Assembly: GCA_964023275.1 (NCBI GenBank)
Contig: OZ029914.1
Span: 29,711,707-29,775,706, forward strand
Reading direction: 5' to 3'
Length of the DNA stretch: 64,000 nucleotides
Source: Norana najaformis
Lineage: Eukaryota; Annelida; Clitellata; Crassiclitellata; Hormogastridae
Of the stretch, positions 53,401 through 64,000 are shown one piece after another. A program made the position numbers and the translations under genes. The notes beneath the pieces were generated by a model, which was not told the origin of the DNA, ran no database searches, and saw only the letters and a program-made list of their open reading frames with translations. Numbering within the stretch: position 1 is the first letter of the stretch; each line of letters starts with the position of its first letter.

Positions 53401-56400
53401 CCACTCAGTTTGTCAAGCAGAAGCTCCCACAGCTGCTGAGTTCCTACACTGAGTCAGGTAGTTCTGTCTGCTCATTAGATAGCTGAATGGCTATGATACC
53501 TCTTGGGTTGATCTCAGCATTTGTTTTCTGTATGTGTTGATGATGCTATGTTGTGAATGAGTAAAAGATTAATTTTAAAAAATGCACTAGAGGAAGATGG
53601 GATATTAGAAATGAAGTTTGGGATGTCATGCTTTGGTTGAGTTCGTTTAAGTAAATTGACTAAATAGCTAGTGATATTTGGAATCTGTAGATTTACACCC
53701 TGTTTTGGCTCTGAAAATATTAACTTGGATACTCGAGTCAGTTTGAGAAACATAAAATTGGCAGAGATATTTTGATGATAAAGAAGTAACTTGCTTCTTA
53801 GTGGTAGTTTTCAGAACAATTTGGCTAGAGCTATAACTAACGCGTAAAAATATGAGCATGTAATCTCTGTACTTAAATCGTTGCATTTTTCCGGCATGGG
53901 GCTTTTGTCTATAAAATCATTGAACTCTGGTCGACCACAATATCAAATCAGTCCTCTTTCCCCAGACTTATTGTTATTCAACCAGGTCGCCTGATTATCT
54001 GTCTCAGGTCATACCTAAGACTAGAACTGTTTTTGGTGAACAGGCTATTTTGGTTGCTGAACCTAGAGTTTGGAACTCTTCCTGCATCTATTTGTTTTGC
54101 TCAGCTGCTTGAGTCATTTCGTGCTTTACTTAAGACTTTCAAATTGTTTATCCATCATAAGCTGCCTGTCTGTCTAAGTGAACTGATCTTCTTGATGTTG
54201 ATTTGTTTGCTGCTTGGTTTTGGTGCACCATCAGTTGATGCCTTGTGAATTAGACACTGGCATAGTAGAAGTTATTAATTAGTTAATCAATTAATTACAG
54301 GAATCAGCGCTTGTGAAGTAGGGCTGCGCGACGCTCCGATCGAAGTTATTCATCTGATTTTGTCAAGATTAGCATTGGCCAGTGATTGTGAAGCTTTTGG
54401 AGTTTCGGTAGAACTCAAGGAAAAGTTTGTGAAAGCTCTAAGTCGAGGTAAGACTACTCAGTGAAATCTCAAGGCTCATTACATAAATCAGATATGCCAG
54501 TCTTAAAGCAACAAGTTAAATATCCAACAAGATTAACAATCTAATGCCATGTTTTTTGTTTTCCAAAACTTGTTCTAGAATAGACTCATTGTGGAATTCT
54601 CTTTGTGTGGTTTCGGGTTTCGACACTTGCTGTTTAACCACAACATTCATTTGCATATCAATTTGTTGTGGCTGTTATCTTGTGCTCGAGTATTGAACTT
54701 ATTTTGTTTTACACAAACGCATGCATTTGGGACGCATATGTGCATAGAAAGTACATCTTGCCTGCCTTCAGACTGCAATGACACCAGTGCCATTACTGAG
54801 AAGCCTGGCATTCCTGCCATTAAGTGTGCTGGTTGCCTTCTGTAGTAGTCGTTTGTTTAGCATGTACTGGGTGGTGTCTGAAGCTGCAAAGATTAGAGGA
54901 AGAGCAATGACATTGGAAATAGATCACTGTTTAAATTGTCTTATTCACAATGAGACTCCAGGCCTTTTATCTGGTCAGAAGCACTGTTTCGAAGACTGAA
55001 AGGATTCAAGAACCATTTCTGTGTTGTTTATAAAAACAATCATGAATGAATGTTATGGAGATTCTGTCGATGATACTGATATGAGCCAATCAATTCTAAA
55101 TCCAGGTAAAACTAGGAACGACCATTTCTGAGTCCTACACTCTGATTTGTGTTTGTTTTTTGTCATTAGATTTTCCAAAAGAGGTTGTACCTGTGGTGCT
55201 TGCATCCCTAATCTACCCCGAAATAGCAGACTTTCCTTTGAATAAACTTATCCAAGATAGCGAGACCCTGTCAGCTAATATGGTAAATACTTTCACAAAT
55301 ATGTCTGTAGATTTCTGTATTCTTTCTCAAGAAAGTTTTAATTTTTTAACATAATTTAAAATTTTAAACTGCTTTAAAACTGTATTTCCAATCCCTGTAA
55401 TGAACTAACTCATGAACATTTAAAAAAATTTGTTTTCAATATCTGCAGTTAGCATTGTTATTTTCATTTGTTTTTGGTTTATTCTATTCAATGACCTTTG
55501 AAATGGATGTTGATTAAACTACAAAGTGAGTCACGGATGGCGTCATCTTCCGTTTTTTCAGAGCTCAATGCAGATAAAAAAAATTGAAGTAGTTTTTGCG
55601 TTGCATTAGTTCTTGTGTTAGGCACGATCATTTTGTTATTATTACATGCTTTTGACACCCTTGTTGTGAAAGACAAGAGTTGTTTCGGTGTAGGCCCAAG
55701 GATTACAGCACATAAAGAAAAACCATTTGGAGAGTTCCAAGACTCGACAACAACTTGTTCTTTGTGTTTGGTGCACTGTTATTCAAACTGAGGGCTTGAA
55801 GGTGGAGTCAATCCCATTTGGTTAAAAAACATTAACAGTTGCTTATTTTGTGCTTTAAATTGCTTTGGGTTTTGCTGTAGATGGCGTCGTCACTGGCCGA
55901 CATGGTTATGGATATAGGTTGTGGATTCACAAAAGGGTAAAGCTAACTTAAGAGTTTTCTTTGATTATTGGATAAGTTTTCATAGGAGACAATTTGAAAA
56001 GGAACATGCTTTAATATGCTTTTCTGTATATCGGATTATTTTAGTGATAAAATTCTCTATATATAAGTTCAAGAAAGGGATAATATTTGGATGAAAAAGT
56101 TAAAAAAGGAATCAGATGCTGTGTTTCTTAAAGCTGTCCGTTTTCATTTATGTGTTAGAGTTTCTGAGCTCTTCATCTATAACTTTCTTCTGTTGCTCTG
56201 TCTCTAGATTTTAGTGAGTCATTATTTTCCTGCATTATTATTTATTATGTGTTTAACTCTCTCTCCTTATGGCTGGAATTATATCCCTCCTAGGAGAGTG
56301 GTTAGCCACACGAATCCTTCTTTTCCATTTGCTTATATCTCCAGTATTGTCTTTCTTCATTCTGAGGAGCTTTAGGTCTTGCTGAATCATGTCTCCAACC

Positions 56401-59400
56401 TCTTCTTTTGTCGGCCCCGACTGCAGTGTCCATAAAGCTCGGCTGTCATAATTCTTTTATTGCAGCTTTCCTCCTCTGTCCTCATCACGTGACCATACCA
56501 TCTCAACCTGGCTTCTCGTACCTTGTCAGATATACATGCCACTCCCAATTTCTGTCTGATATACTCATTCCTTTTTAACTGCACCATTTTAACCAACTGT
56601 CTTGGTCTTATTTCAGACTGTATAGCCTGGGCATAGGTCAGATTTGAATGTCCTGTCCAGGGGTATTTTAGGTATCCTTCTGGTCTCTTCCTTCTTGTTG
56701 CAGTAGGACATGCGTGGCCCTTCATACTCACATGTCGCATGTTTTATCCAAAAATCCTCTCTCCTTGTTTCATTCTCCGACACAAGGAGCTGCATAGTGG
56801 TTGTATTGAAGAAATGTGCTGCATAGGGGACGCACGATATCTGCTTAATCTGCACGTGTGTGTTTACTTCATGGATATTTTCGGGGTTTAGGGTCGAACA
56901 GTGTCGCAGTACACTGATTCAGGTTGACGCCAAAGCGTTGACGCCTGCTTCTGTTGCCAGAGTGATTGGCATGATGATCCGATGCCCCACCGGCTTCTCC
57001 GAATATAATCCACTTCAGGTACCATACCATAGTCATTTGCTTTTAAAGTTTTGCTTGTTGTAGCAAAATTATTTGATATTATAGTACTTCTTGAGTATAC
57101 TACAGTGTGCACCTGTATATTTTGAAGTTTATCATGCCAGAAATCCCCATTTCATAAAGTTATTTTTTTTCTGCATGATTTTACTTTTAAGCCACGTGTC
57201 GATTGTAATGACCATTGCAATTCTAGTGGTTTACTTACAGATAATCACTGTATATTTCTTTGTTTAAGGCTAGGTTGTCTAGATTTTGGATTGCTGTTAG
57301 CATGTTTGCGCTTCAGCTGAAATATTCTTTGACTTCCCAGACCACATCTTAGAGGACTGTTGATTGCTGTTTAATAGATGAGTAAATGTCAATAATTTAC
57401 TTAATTGAGTTTAAATTTTATTAGTATAGCTTCACTACTGCTGGTTGTTAGCTTTTAGTACGGATGGCGTAATATTTATGGCTGCATTTGCAATGGAGAA
57501 GTAAGAACCAAGTTCATTTTGCCTTGCAGAATCCAGCAAGTGGATGGGTCGACTCGAAGGACGCGTCAGAGCCGGGCAAGCCCAGCAGCTGGAACCCAGA
57601 AGTGTTTGTGAAGGTGGTGAAGGAAATAGTGAGTGTGTCCACTTTTGTTGTTTTAAGTTTTGGCTGTGGTATTCCTTAATGGGTCATTTCCATGTCAAAT
57701 CAACCAGAGGTGTATATCACACAATCTCAGTATTTTTGCAAGAGTTTGCACAGTGAAACTGCTATCACAAACAAACCAAATTGTGAAATTGTATCTAAAT
57801 TTGACTGAGCAGCCATTATTTGAAATTACTTACGTGAAATGCCAAGAAAAAGCGAACGATTCACGATCTTTGACTTTCTGTAAATCTTGAAGTAATATGG
57901 ATAGAAGCCTAAAGTTTTCAGCTTCTTATCAACTTTTTATTACAAAAATGCAAATATCAGGGTGTCTCCCCTCCTTTCAAATGCATGGAAAGGTGAACAT
58001 TACTCCAAAGCTAATTATATCAGTTGTTTTTTTGCTACCAGCCCAGTTGGTGATGATGTATACCGGTAAATATGTTTATAATAGCATGAAACCATACATT
58101 ATGAGTACTGTTCAACAAGAAAAAAAGAGTTGTTGATAAAGTTCAGTAGATACGACTTGCTGATGTGTTTTGTAGACCATGCTAGACTGCTGAGGGGTGT
58201 TTTGTAACATCAGACTGTTAGTGTCAACATTCTTTAAATATTCCTATAACCCGCTAATATAAAATAGCTGGAGGTAATCTGCTCTAAAATGTAACATGAC
58301 ATAATGACCAAATAAGAGGTGGAATATGTTGTATGTATGAAAATACAGTAATTGAACTTCCAGATGTAGAATTTAAATGTTCGATCAATTAGAGCAATAA
58401 TGTGATTGACATGCCGTCAGTGGGTGAATAAAGCATGCTGATGTTGCAGGTTCCAAATATGTCATGGACAGAAGTCGTTAAGGAGTTGGATCACCCTGGA
58501 TTCCTTGTCAGCAGCAAGCAGAGTCTGGAATTGCTGATGCAGTCTTTGATTGTGGGTCTTGGAGGAAGTAACAAATTTCCGGTCGAAGTCCTGTATAAGC
58601 TGTGGAAAAACAAAGAAGGACAGGTAGGGATACCTTGATGTGATGCGGCTTGTTATCCATGATATTAGTTTCCTGTTTTGTTGTTATCTGATAATCCAGC
58701 CAGGTTTAATTTTACTGGGAGAAAGTGTCCAGTTGTTATATTGCTGTAGTAAAACTGGCTGAATAAAGTGCTTACCGGTTTCAGTTGTGTGTGTGTGTTT
58801 GTATGGATGGATGGATTGATTAATTGATTGGTGTTGATTGATTGATTGATTGATTGATCTCAAATTCAACATATCAGGTTACACATAAAACGTACATTTT
58901 GCCAGGATATCAAAGGCAAACCCAGAAGGGACCAGGGTCCTGCTTAATTAGGGTTGCCTGTTAACATCGATAACGTAAGATGGCAGTTGGAATGTAAACA
59001 GAGCAATTATCATTATATAAGCAAACTAAACAAGTTATGTACAATCCTACATAAATGAAACTGAAATGAAGTTATATGCAGTTATATGTACATATATGTA
59101 TGTTTATGTATATATCTGTGTACATAAGTACCAAAGGTGTTGAAATGTATGTGTTTATGAAGATATTTGTGTAATTCCATTGAGGAACCTATTTGGAAGC
59201 ATTGCATATATGACCATCTAACATATCCAAAAAGGTGCAACTTCACATATGCAGAAAACATAAGTTAACTGAGCTGTGCAAAACGGTATGCATGGACATA
59301 GGAGGATTGTTTCAAAAGGATGAAGGAGAAGGCACGGTGGATTTGAGTTGATATGTGGAAACAAAGCCTGGGGAGGTGGAGTGCAGCAGCATTTGACCCA

Positions 59401-62166
59401 GGTGACTGGAGTCTGGAATGCATTGGTCCTTGCTGGTATAATACCATAACTTCTTTGGTGGGGCATTACATAACAGGAATGCCTGTTGACCATCTGCATT
59501 CTAAAGTGTGTAATATTTTGCTTGCTTTCAGCTAGTTGTTATGAGTTGTATAAATGTGAAAGATGCTGTGCCTCAGGTCACTAATGAATTGTTACATATG
59601 TGTAGCTGTCATGGATTACCTGTGCTGTAAAGAACAATGATATATTCTGTCTGGCTGATTATCCCTGTCGAATGACCACACTTGACAGTCTCAAAAGTCT
59701 TCCGGATGACGAAAATCGAGATATTGCAATTTGGTGAGTTTAGACCTACTAGCTTATGTTAGCATTTATTTACTTATCGTGAAAGAATGGAGTGCTGCAT
59801 GGGCACCAGTTGTCCTGGTGTTACTATGGACGGTCATCCATCAAAGTGTAAACTTGTCTTTTATTTTTTTGTATTTCTTAAATTAATGACATTTACATTT
59901 CAGCAGTGTCTAATAGCTGTATTGATGTTATCCACCAAAAAATTGTTTGAATCCAATAAATTTTTAAAAATGGAAAACTATGGTTTTTAAAATTTCCAGT
60001 TTGGGCTGTACCTAAGCAAACCCAGGTGGCTGTACATTTGTTAGGTTGGTGGCAAAGTATTTAATGTATGGCAACTTCTGGCTGACATTTGCTCTCAGCT
60101 GGTCTATAGTCTAATCTAATGTATCTTATTTAACATTCTTCTGGCTGAAACTGAAACATGAGTAACAACAAAGGTCCATAGGAACAGTCTTTCATGAAGG
60201 GCAGTATTGAACCCAGGTGCTGTGTATTTAAAGGAGGGTAGCAGTTGATGCATATAAAACTAGTTATAATGTTGGTTATGTAAATAATTATAACTATAAT
60301 CTCGGTTATGTTGGATTTCAGGAAGTCCTTGGATTTGATAGAAATCCTCCTTCAGCTATCTGATGAGGGACTCTACTCAAATGTGATGGAACTCTTTAAT
60401 TATCAACCTTTAGCCCACTGTCCCGATCTTCTGCTGCTTGGATTGCTGCAACTGGTTGGTTTATATCTTACATTTTGTCTAAGAAAAACGAAAGACTGTC
60501 TCTAGAAATACCTTCTTGTAGCATTTAGTGGCATGGATGCATTTTAAGAACAGCAGATTAGTACTGTTAGTATTTAGTATCAGCTGCATGCAAATAACTA
60601 GGGTATGCTGCAGGAGTTGATTAACAGATGTAGTAGAAAGTGTTGCATTAGCTTGATCAAACTGTCCGTGACCAGTTGTCTACTGAACAGAGACTGAAGA
60701 TTTGATTTTTGTAATGTTGGCTGATTGTAAGGCATTATGAAATTATTGGCTACATTCTTGTTGTGTTGGTAAGGATGACTGTTGTGAGAGAATAAAGATT
60801 TTCTTTCATCTTTCGTTTTATAGACTTGCAGTGCAGTTGTGTTCTAAAGGTGTTATTCGCAATCAACACCCACTAACTCTAACTTTAATTATTCTTTCTT
60901 AAATGTCCCCATTTGTATGCGTGCATTGTGTTAAGTGGTGACTGTGAATTTGTGGTTTTAGCCTCGGTGGAACATGGTCAAACGGGAACTGGTGTTGTCT
61001 CTGATTCCCGTCTTCCTAGGCAACCATCCGAATTCTGTCGCAGTTTTGCAGTTTGCATGGCACTGTCAGAGTCAGCCAATTCGCACTCTAATGCTGCAGG
61101 CTATGGCCGATTGGTATATGAGAGAAGTTCATGAACAGACCAGACTTTCCCGAGTCCTAGACGTTGCGCAGGATTTGAAGGTTGAGTTAATGGATGATTT
61201 TCTGTAGTCATTCAATAAAAGGAAAAATATTTAATTATTCAAGCAATTTAGTGCTTTATGGGAGTGTTTTAATTGTTTTTAGTCTTTCTGTCGTCTGTTT
61301 TTCTGGTAAAATATCTTGGTTCTCCTTACATTGGTCTAATAGTATAGTTTTGTGTTTACTGTTTGATACAGTAGATCTTAAGAAATTTTTACATCTTGTT
61401 ACATTGTTTTAGTGAGTTAAAGGATGTCAAATGGAAGTTTTTAAAGTGTGTGTTTTGAAAGTTGCAAGACATTATAGTAATTTTGTAGTTGATTTTCTGT
61501 TGCTTAGCTTGAGTATCCACTGTTATTTCTTACAGGCACTGTCAATTCTCTTGAATGGGTCACCCTTTGCATTCGTCATCGATCTTGCATGTCTGGCTTC
61601 AAGGCGGGAATATCTTAAACTAGACAAATGGCTCTCGGATAAAATCAGAGAACACAGAGTAGGTCATCTACATTCTTCCACTTATGTTGACACTTATGTT
61701 GGCTTGCGTGAACTGCATGTGCCTAATAGCTGTATTGATGTCATAATAGATAGATGGTATTTTCTTTGAAAATTCTGGCTGTGTTATCACAGAATCATAT
61801 ACTGAGTGCCTGAAGAATGCATTTTTAAGTTATAAAGTTTGGGCTTTGAAGGGGATCCTAAAATTTGTTTTATATTGAGAACTAATGTTCTATGTGGTTT
61901 TTAAAGTTCAATATGTAGACACAGTCTGTTCTTAAAAGCACTTTTAGAGCATTTGCAGCGTGATTTACCTAAAGCTTTGCGATGTGCTGTGTCTATCTGC
62001 AGGAACCATTCGTACAAGCGTGCGTCGATTTCCTTGTCAGTCGCTGTCCACAGTTGGTCGGAAAGGAAGAGCAGATTGTGGCACAGAATAAGAGTCAGCA
62101 GCTACAAGCTGAAACAGTCACCATCATGCTGGGCTGCCTGCAGAACTGTGTGCAAACGGGTGTCAT
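47334..62166 (+). CDS. CNOT1: CCR4-NOT transcription complex subunit 1, N-terminal part (15 exons, continues past window)
   Basis: CNOT1 is the large cytoplasmic scaffold of the CCR4-NOT deadenylase, which shortens mRNA poly(A) tails. Joining 47334-47435, 50288-50395, 51202-51300, 53277-53457, 54301-54447, 55170-55282, 55881-55936, 56892-57018, 57530-57628, 58450-58623, 59606-59733, 60322-60454, 60962-61180, 61536-61658 and 62003-62166 gives 1973 nt of open frame, about 657 residues, with every junction in phase. The product follows animal CNOT1 from residue 1: [79 protein letters not shown] and [20 protein letters not shown]. This is the N-terminal HEAT module that in other animals binds CNOT10 and CNOT11. 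The CNOT7/CNOT6-binding MIF4G region and the C-terminal NOT domain would lie beyond the window. The family match was made from memory, without a database search. Confidence 0.96.
47436..50287 (+). other. CNOT1 intron 1
   Basis: A 2.85-kb AT-rich intron with a GTAAGT donor and a T-rich GCAG acceptor. Apart from AT-rich runs, no coding or mobile sequence was recognised. Confidence 0.8.
50288..50395 (+). CDS. CNOT1: CNOT1 coding exon 2
   Basis: 36 codons, phase 0 at both ends. The acceptor TTTTTTTTTTGCAG is strong and the donor is CAG|GTATGC. It encodes [16 protein letters not shown] and SGKDLHQ, both characteristic of CNOT1. Confidence 0.95.
51202..51300 (+). CDS. CNOT1: CNOT1 coding exon 3
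   Basis: 33 codons, phase 0/0. Acceptor CTTGCAG, donor AAG|GTAAGA. It encodes [17 protein letters not shown] and [10 protein letters not shown], colinear with animal CNOT1. Confidence 0.95.
51301..53276 (+). other. CNOT1 intron 3 with degenerate repeats
   Basis: A 2-kb intron. At 51400-51472 there are about six degenerate copies of an 11- to 12-base GAGGATTAAGCAT-like unit. From 51535 to 52375 the plus strand is strikingly G/T-rich and built of degenerate GGT, GTT and GAT triplets. A piece with the words CATAAAGCACCACTTCA at 52004-52024 and TGTAATTGTAG near 52120 resembles the SINE-like sequence next to 12488. No coding signal. Confidence 0.6.
53277..53457 (+). CDS. CNOT1: CNOT1 coding exon 4
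   Basis: 60 codons plus one base; acceptor TAACAG, donor CAG|GTAGTT. It encodes [14 protein letters not shown] and [13 protein letters not shown], a HEAT-type helical segment of CNOT1. Confidence 0.95.
53925..54260 (+). mobile_element. CR1/L2-like LINE 3' fragment in CNOT1 intron 4
   Basis: The plus strand encodes [20 protein letters not shown] followed by [13 protein letters not shown]. This matches the WNSLPxSIRxxxSLESFKxxLKTHLF end of CR1/L2-clade reverse transcriptase ORFs. Immediately upstream are GTVFGE-like and VAEPRVWN-like words in other frames. It is a degraded 3' end lying just before exon 5. Confidence 0.6.
54301..54447 (+). CDS. CNOT1: CNOT1 coding exon 5
   Basis: Enters in phase 1 and leaves in phase 1. 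Acceptor AATTACAG, donor GAG|GTAAGA. It encodes [10 protein letters not shown] and [16 protein letters not shown], matching the IEVLHLLLSHL and AFGVGQEQIDAFLKTL region of vertebrate CNOT1. It follows directly after a LINE 3' fragment in intron 4. Confidence 0.93.
55170..55282 (+). CDS. CNOT1: CNOT1 coding exon 6
   Basis: Enters in phase 1 and ends in phase 0 at ATG|GTAAAT. Acceptor GTCATTAG. It encodes [18 protein letters not shown], matching the vertebrate DFPQERCPVVLAPLLYPE segment. Confidence 0.94.
55881..55936 (+). CDS. CNOT1: CNOT1 coding exon 7 (short)
   Basis: 56 bases. Acceptor TTTTGCTGTAG, donor GG|GTAAAG, ending with two bases of a glycine codon. It encodes [19 protein letters not shown], matching the ESSLADFMQEVGYGF segment. 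It precedes a 0.96-kb intron that carries a minus-strand LINE piece. Confidence 0.93.
56220..56760 (-). mobile_element. LINE reverse-transcriptase C-terminal fragment in CNOT1 intron 7
   Basis: The minus strand encodes [35 protein letters not shown] and [11 protein letters not shown], then in another frame [17 protein letters not shown] and [13 protein letters not shown]. This is the LRWYGHVxR, GRxxKR and DLKxL pattern at the C-terminal end of many invertebrate LINE ORF2 proteins. One frame change separates the two blocks. It is antisense to CNOT1 and truncated at its 5' end. Confidence 0.75.
56892..57018 (+). CDS. CNOT1: CNOT1 coding exon 8
   Basis: 127 bases, phase 2 in and phase 0 out. 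Acceptor GGGTTTAG, donor CAG|GTACCA. It encodes [20 protein letters not shown] and YNPLQ, matching the VTAAQVARVLGMMARTHSG and IPLQ region of vertebrate CNOT1. Confidence 0.94.
57530..57628 (+). CDS. CNOT1: CNOT1 coding exon 9
   Basis: 33 codons, phase 0/0. Acceptor CCTTGCAG, donor ATA|GTGAGT. It encodes [14 protein letters not shown], matching the TWNVEVLIDVLKEL segment. Confidence 0.94.
57629..58449 (+). other. CNOT1 intron 9
   Basis: An 0.82-kb intron. Two short open frames (57660-57890 and 57897-58136) show no recognisable similarity. Nothing else was recognised. Confidence 0.6.
58450..58623 (+). CDS. CNOT1: CNOT1 coding exon 10
   Basis: 58 codons, phase 0/0. Acceptor ATGTTGCAG, donor CAG|GTAGGG. 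It encodes [13 protein letters not shown] and [16 protein letters not shown], both strongly conserved in CNOT1. Confidence 0.95.
58624..59605 (+). other. CNOT1 intron 10 with a GATT microsatellite
   Basis: About 1 kb. It contains (GT)n at 58786-58800 followed by degenerate GATG/GATT repeats to 58860, and a TATGTA-rich patch near 59085-59120. No coding sequence was recognised. Confidence 0.6.
59606..59733 (+). CDS. CNOT1: CNOT1 coding exon 11
   Basis: 42 codons plus two bases. Acceptor ATGTGTAG, donor TG|GTGAGT. It encodes [10 protein letters not shown] and [12 protein letters not shown], matching IFCFADYPCH and PPEDDNREIATW. Confidence 0.95.
59734..60321 (+). other. CNOT1 introns 11-12 region
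   Basis: Intron 11 (59734-60321), and likewise intron 12 (60455-60961) just beyond exon 12, are plain AT-rich sequence without recognisable repeats or coding signal. Confidence 0.6.
60322..60454 (+). CDS. CNOT1: CNOT1 coding exon 12
   Basis: 133 bases, phase 2 in and phase 0 out. Acceptor GATTTCAG. The donor CTG|GTTGGT is weak but is the only site found that keeps the frame into exon 13. It encodes [19 protein letters not shown] and [13 protein letters not shown]. Confidence 0.93.
60962..61180 (+). CDS. CNOT1: CNOT1 coding exon 13
   Basis: 73 codons, phase 0/0. Acceptor TGGTTTTAG, donor AAG|GTTGAG. It encodes [30 protein letters not shown] and [12 protein letters not shown], among the most conserved CNOT1 blocks in the window. 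Confidence 0.96.
61536..61658 (+). CDS. CNOT1: CNOT1 coding exon 14
   Basis: 41 codons, phase 0/0. Acceptor TTCTTACAG, donor AGA|GTAGGT. It encodes [19 protein letters not shown] and [16 protein letters not shown], nearly identical to vertebrate CNOT1. Confidence 0.97.
62003..62166 (+). CDS. CNOT1: CNOT1 coding exon 15 (last in window)
   Basis: 54 codons plus two bases. Acceptor ATCTGCAG, donor AT|GTAAGA. It encodes [20 protein letters not shown] and [13 protein letters not shown], matching EPFIQACMTFLKRRCPSI and ETLATMLACLQAC. The apparent stop just after it is part of the donor; the next exon is outside the window. Confidence 0.93.
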
Positions 62167-62544
62167 GTAAGAAATGGAAGATTTAAGTGTTGCTGTGTTT
62201 GAACTTGATCTGCTCTCTGTTACGTGCATCACTGTTCTTACTCTCGTATTGGTTTGACTGTCGGCTTTGAGTAATGTTCTACTAGATATGTCTCATCTTC
62301 CAGCTGTGGCTGCCTGAAAGCTGTTCTCTTTTGCTTGGGCTTATGCTGGGAGTGCTGCTGAGTTTAGAAGAGGTTCTGTATGAATAATCTCCATTCTGTC
62401 AATTCAGCATTGATATTTTTGGCTTTGACCAGAAGCTAAGCAGTATATTTTTGTTGTTTTAAATTTGAGTGAAATTTCATATTATACAGTAGTGTTTCTT
62501 TGAGGAAGTATTTTATTTTACCTCATTTGGTCACGTATATTTGT

Positions 62545-63812
62545 ATTTAGTTTAACTGGTTTGGCAAGCCTCCTGTTTCCCTTATTGTCGTCTGTTCATT
62601 CACTCCACCGACTTGTTTCCCTCCTTTTCTTTAAAAAAATTCTAACACAGGTCCATTACTAATCCAAGCCTAGCACCCTTTAATTACATTTAACTATGCA
62701 TTGAGCTTTTGAGTGGGCCCATGAGCTGAAGATCCTTGACCCATCTCCTTTTGACTAAGATCCATCTTTATACTCGCTGCATGTTTCACATTATTGGGAT
62801 TGGCCATTTTGTGCACATAAGTCAAGCCACCTTTTTTTCTGCTTGCTTTTTTGCCCCTACAGATTAGAAAGTAACACGACACTATCCACATCATTTGCTG
62901 TGATTCTCATTATTGCAGTCCCTCTCTTCTGTTTTTAATATTCATACATACATCTTCAGTTTACTCGGCCATTGCCTCATGTCATTGGAACTAATGCTTA
63001 TATTTTATTTTGCCATGTCTCTGAATCCCATTCCTTTTACCTTATCCAACCAGTTTTGTCTAACAAATATGCCAGGAAGCTTTTCTTGTTTCATTCTGTT
63101 AGCTCACCATACTCCTTTCTGGTGACTTTGAGCTTAACCTTGATCTTGAAACTATTAATTTCTGCGGCCTTATTATCTAGTCTGTCAGGAATAAGACCCT
63201 CTGTCTTAAAAATTACATCTAAGATAATCTGGTAGATACTCTTGTGGTCATCAAAACTTGTCTCCTGCAGTCTGACACACCTTCCTTTATTTTGAACATG
63301 ATTCCTCTATTCTTTATTTCCTGAATGAACTTTGGCTGAATAGCAGGTAGAGTTGCCTTTCTTCAGAAATCGCTTCTAAAACTTGCTCGCTTCCATTCAC
63401 CTATTCCAACTCCAAAGTCATTTGAAAGCCTAATCGCTACCCTGAACTCTGGAAATCGGTGCCTCATTTTCGTTAGTGTTTACCATCCCCCTTCCTTTCA
63501 CTTTCTGATTTTTTCTCTGAATTCTAATCACTGCTTGAATTTCTGTTTTCTTCTTTTGAACTTATAATAATGGGCAACTTTAATATACACATAGATATTC
63601 TGGACTATGCTTCACAAATGTTACTCATGTATTGGGCTATATGCTTGATCTCCTTATAACCTGGTCCTGCTATTTTGTTACGAATATGTTTCTTTCTGAG
63701 TCTTATTTGTTTGACCATACTGCCATTATTGCTCAGGTATCTTTTCATCATAAGCTGTCTCCTACTTAATCTTTCATCAGTTATCATCCTTGAAAAATGT
63801 TCAGCGTTTCCA
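62545..63812 (+). mobile_element. CR1/L2-like LINE, 5' part, copy 2 in CNOT1 intron 15
   Basis: Colinear with the LINE at 1731-5256: shared words include GTTTGGCAgCCTCCTGTT, ATTGGGATTGGCCATT, TTTGAAAGCC and the TAATAATGGGCAACTTTAAT block at 63562-63581. The endonuclease signature is recognisable in pieces: SVRNK, DNLVDTLVVIKTCL and TLNSGNRCLIFVSVYHPP. Similarity fades near 63812, so this is a 5' fragment with many stops and frame changes, in the same orientation as CNOT1. Confidence 0.75.
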
Positions 63813-64000
63813 CATCCTTGCCTCGATAATAATGATGCTAGAGAGGTAATTACTTTCTCAGTCTTGTACGCAAGACAAAAAGATTGCCTTTTTGATTGCA
63901 ACACAGCATTTCGACAGCACGCCTGAGGTTTTTACTAAGCACTACAGAAATGGTCTGTTAACATTATGATACAGTAAGTGTATTTATGATGCTGACTTGT

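Overview
The window is from a metazoan nuclear genome, most likely a marine invertebrate. It has GT-AG introns of several hundred to several thousand bases, low gene density, many (ATT)n, (CAT)n and (CATA)n microsatellites, and decayed CR1/L2-like LINE pieces, tRNA-derived SINEs and MITE-like elements on both strands. Frequent AGGCCTA motifs would suit an echinoderm or hemichordate, but the phylum cannot be fixed from this window. No bacterial, organellar or viral gene block is visible. Layout: (1) 1-8.5 kb is a transposon graveyard: a minus-strand LINE fragment, a pair of 292-bp direct repeats around a transposase-like fossil, a long CR1/L2-type LINE with another LINE inserted in it, a cluster of foldback palindromes, and a possible hAT transposase tail. 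(2) 9.9-15.4 kb holds a possible plus-strand gene of at least three exons encoding an unrecognised secreted, Cys-containing protein with dibasic sites; its last exon changes reading frame midway. (3) 19.46-38.76 kb is a well-supported minus-strand gene of four coding exons encoding a 224-residue protein with six canonical EF-hands. Its introns carry two large minisatellites: 132 copies of a 41-bp unit (22977-28389) and a 34/32-bp dimer array (31886-33043). A CpG-containing, CCAAT-box region near 42.2 kb with a splice donor at 41911/41910 is a candidate promoter and 5' exon. (4) 39-47 kb is repeat-rich spacer with a well-preserved hAT MITE, LINE pieces and a (CAT)66 tract. (5) 47.33-62.17 kb is the 5' part of CNOT1, the scaffold of the CCR4-NOT deadenylase, on the plus strand: 15 coding exons and about 657 residues, in frame throughout. 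The gene runs off the right edge, with another copy of the 2-5 kb LINE in its last visible intron. CNOT1 acts in mRNA turnover and the EF-hand protein presumably binds calcium; nothing in the sequence links the two functionally.
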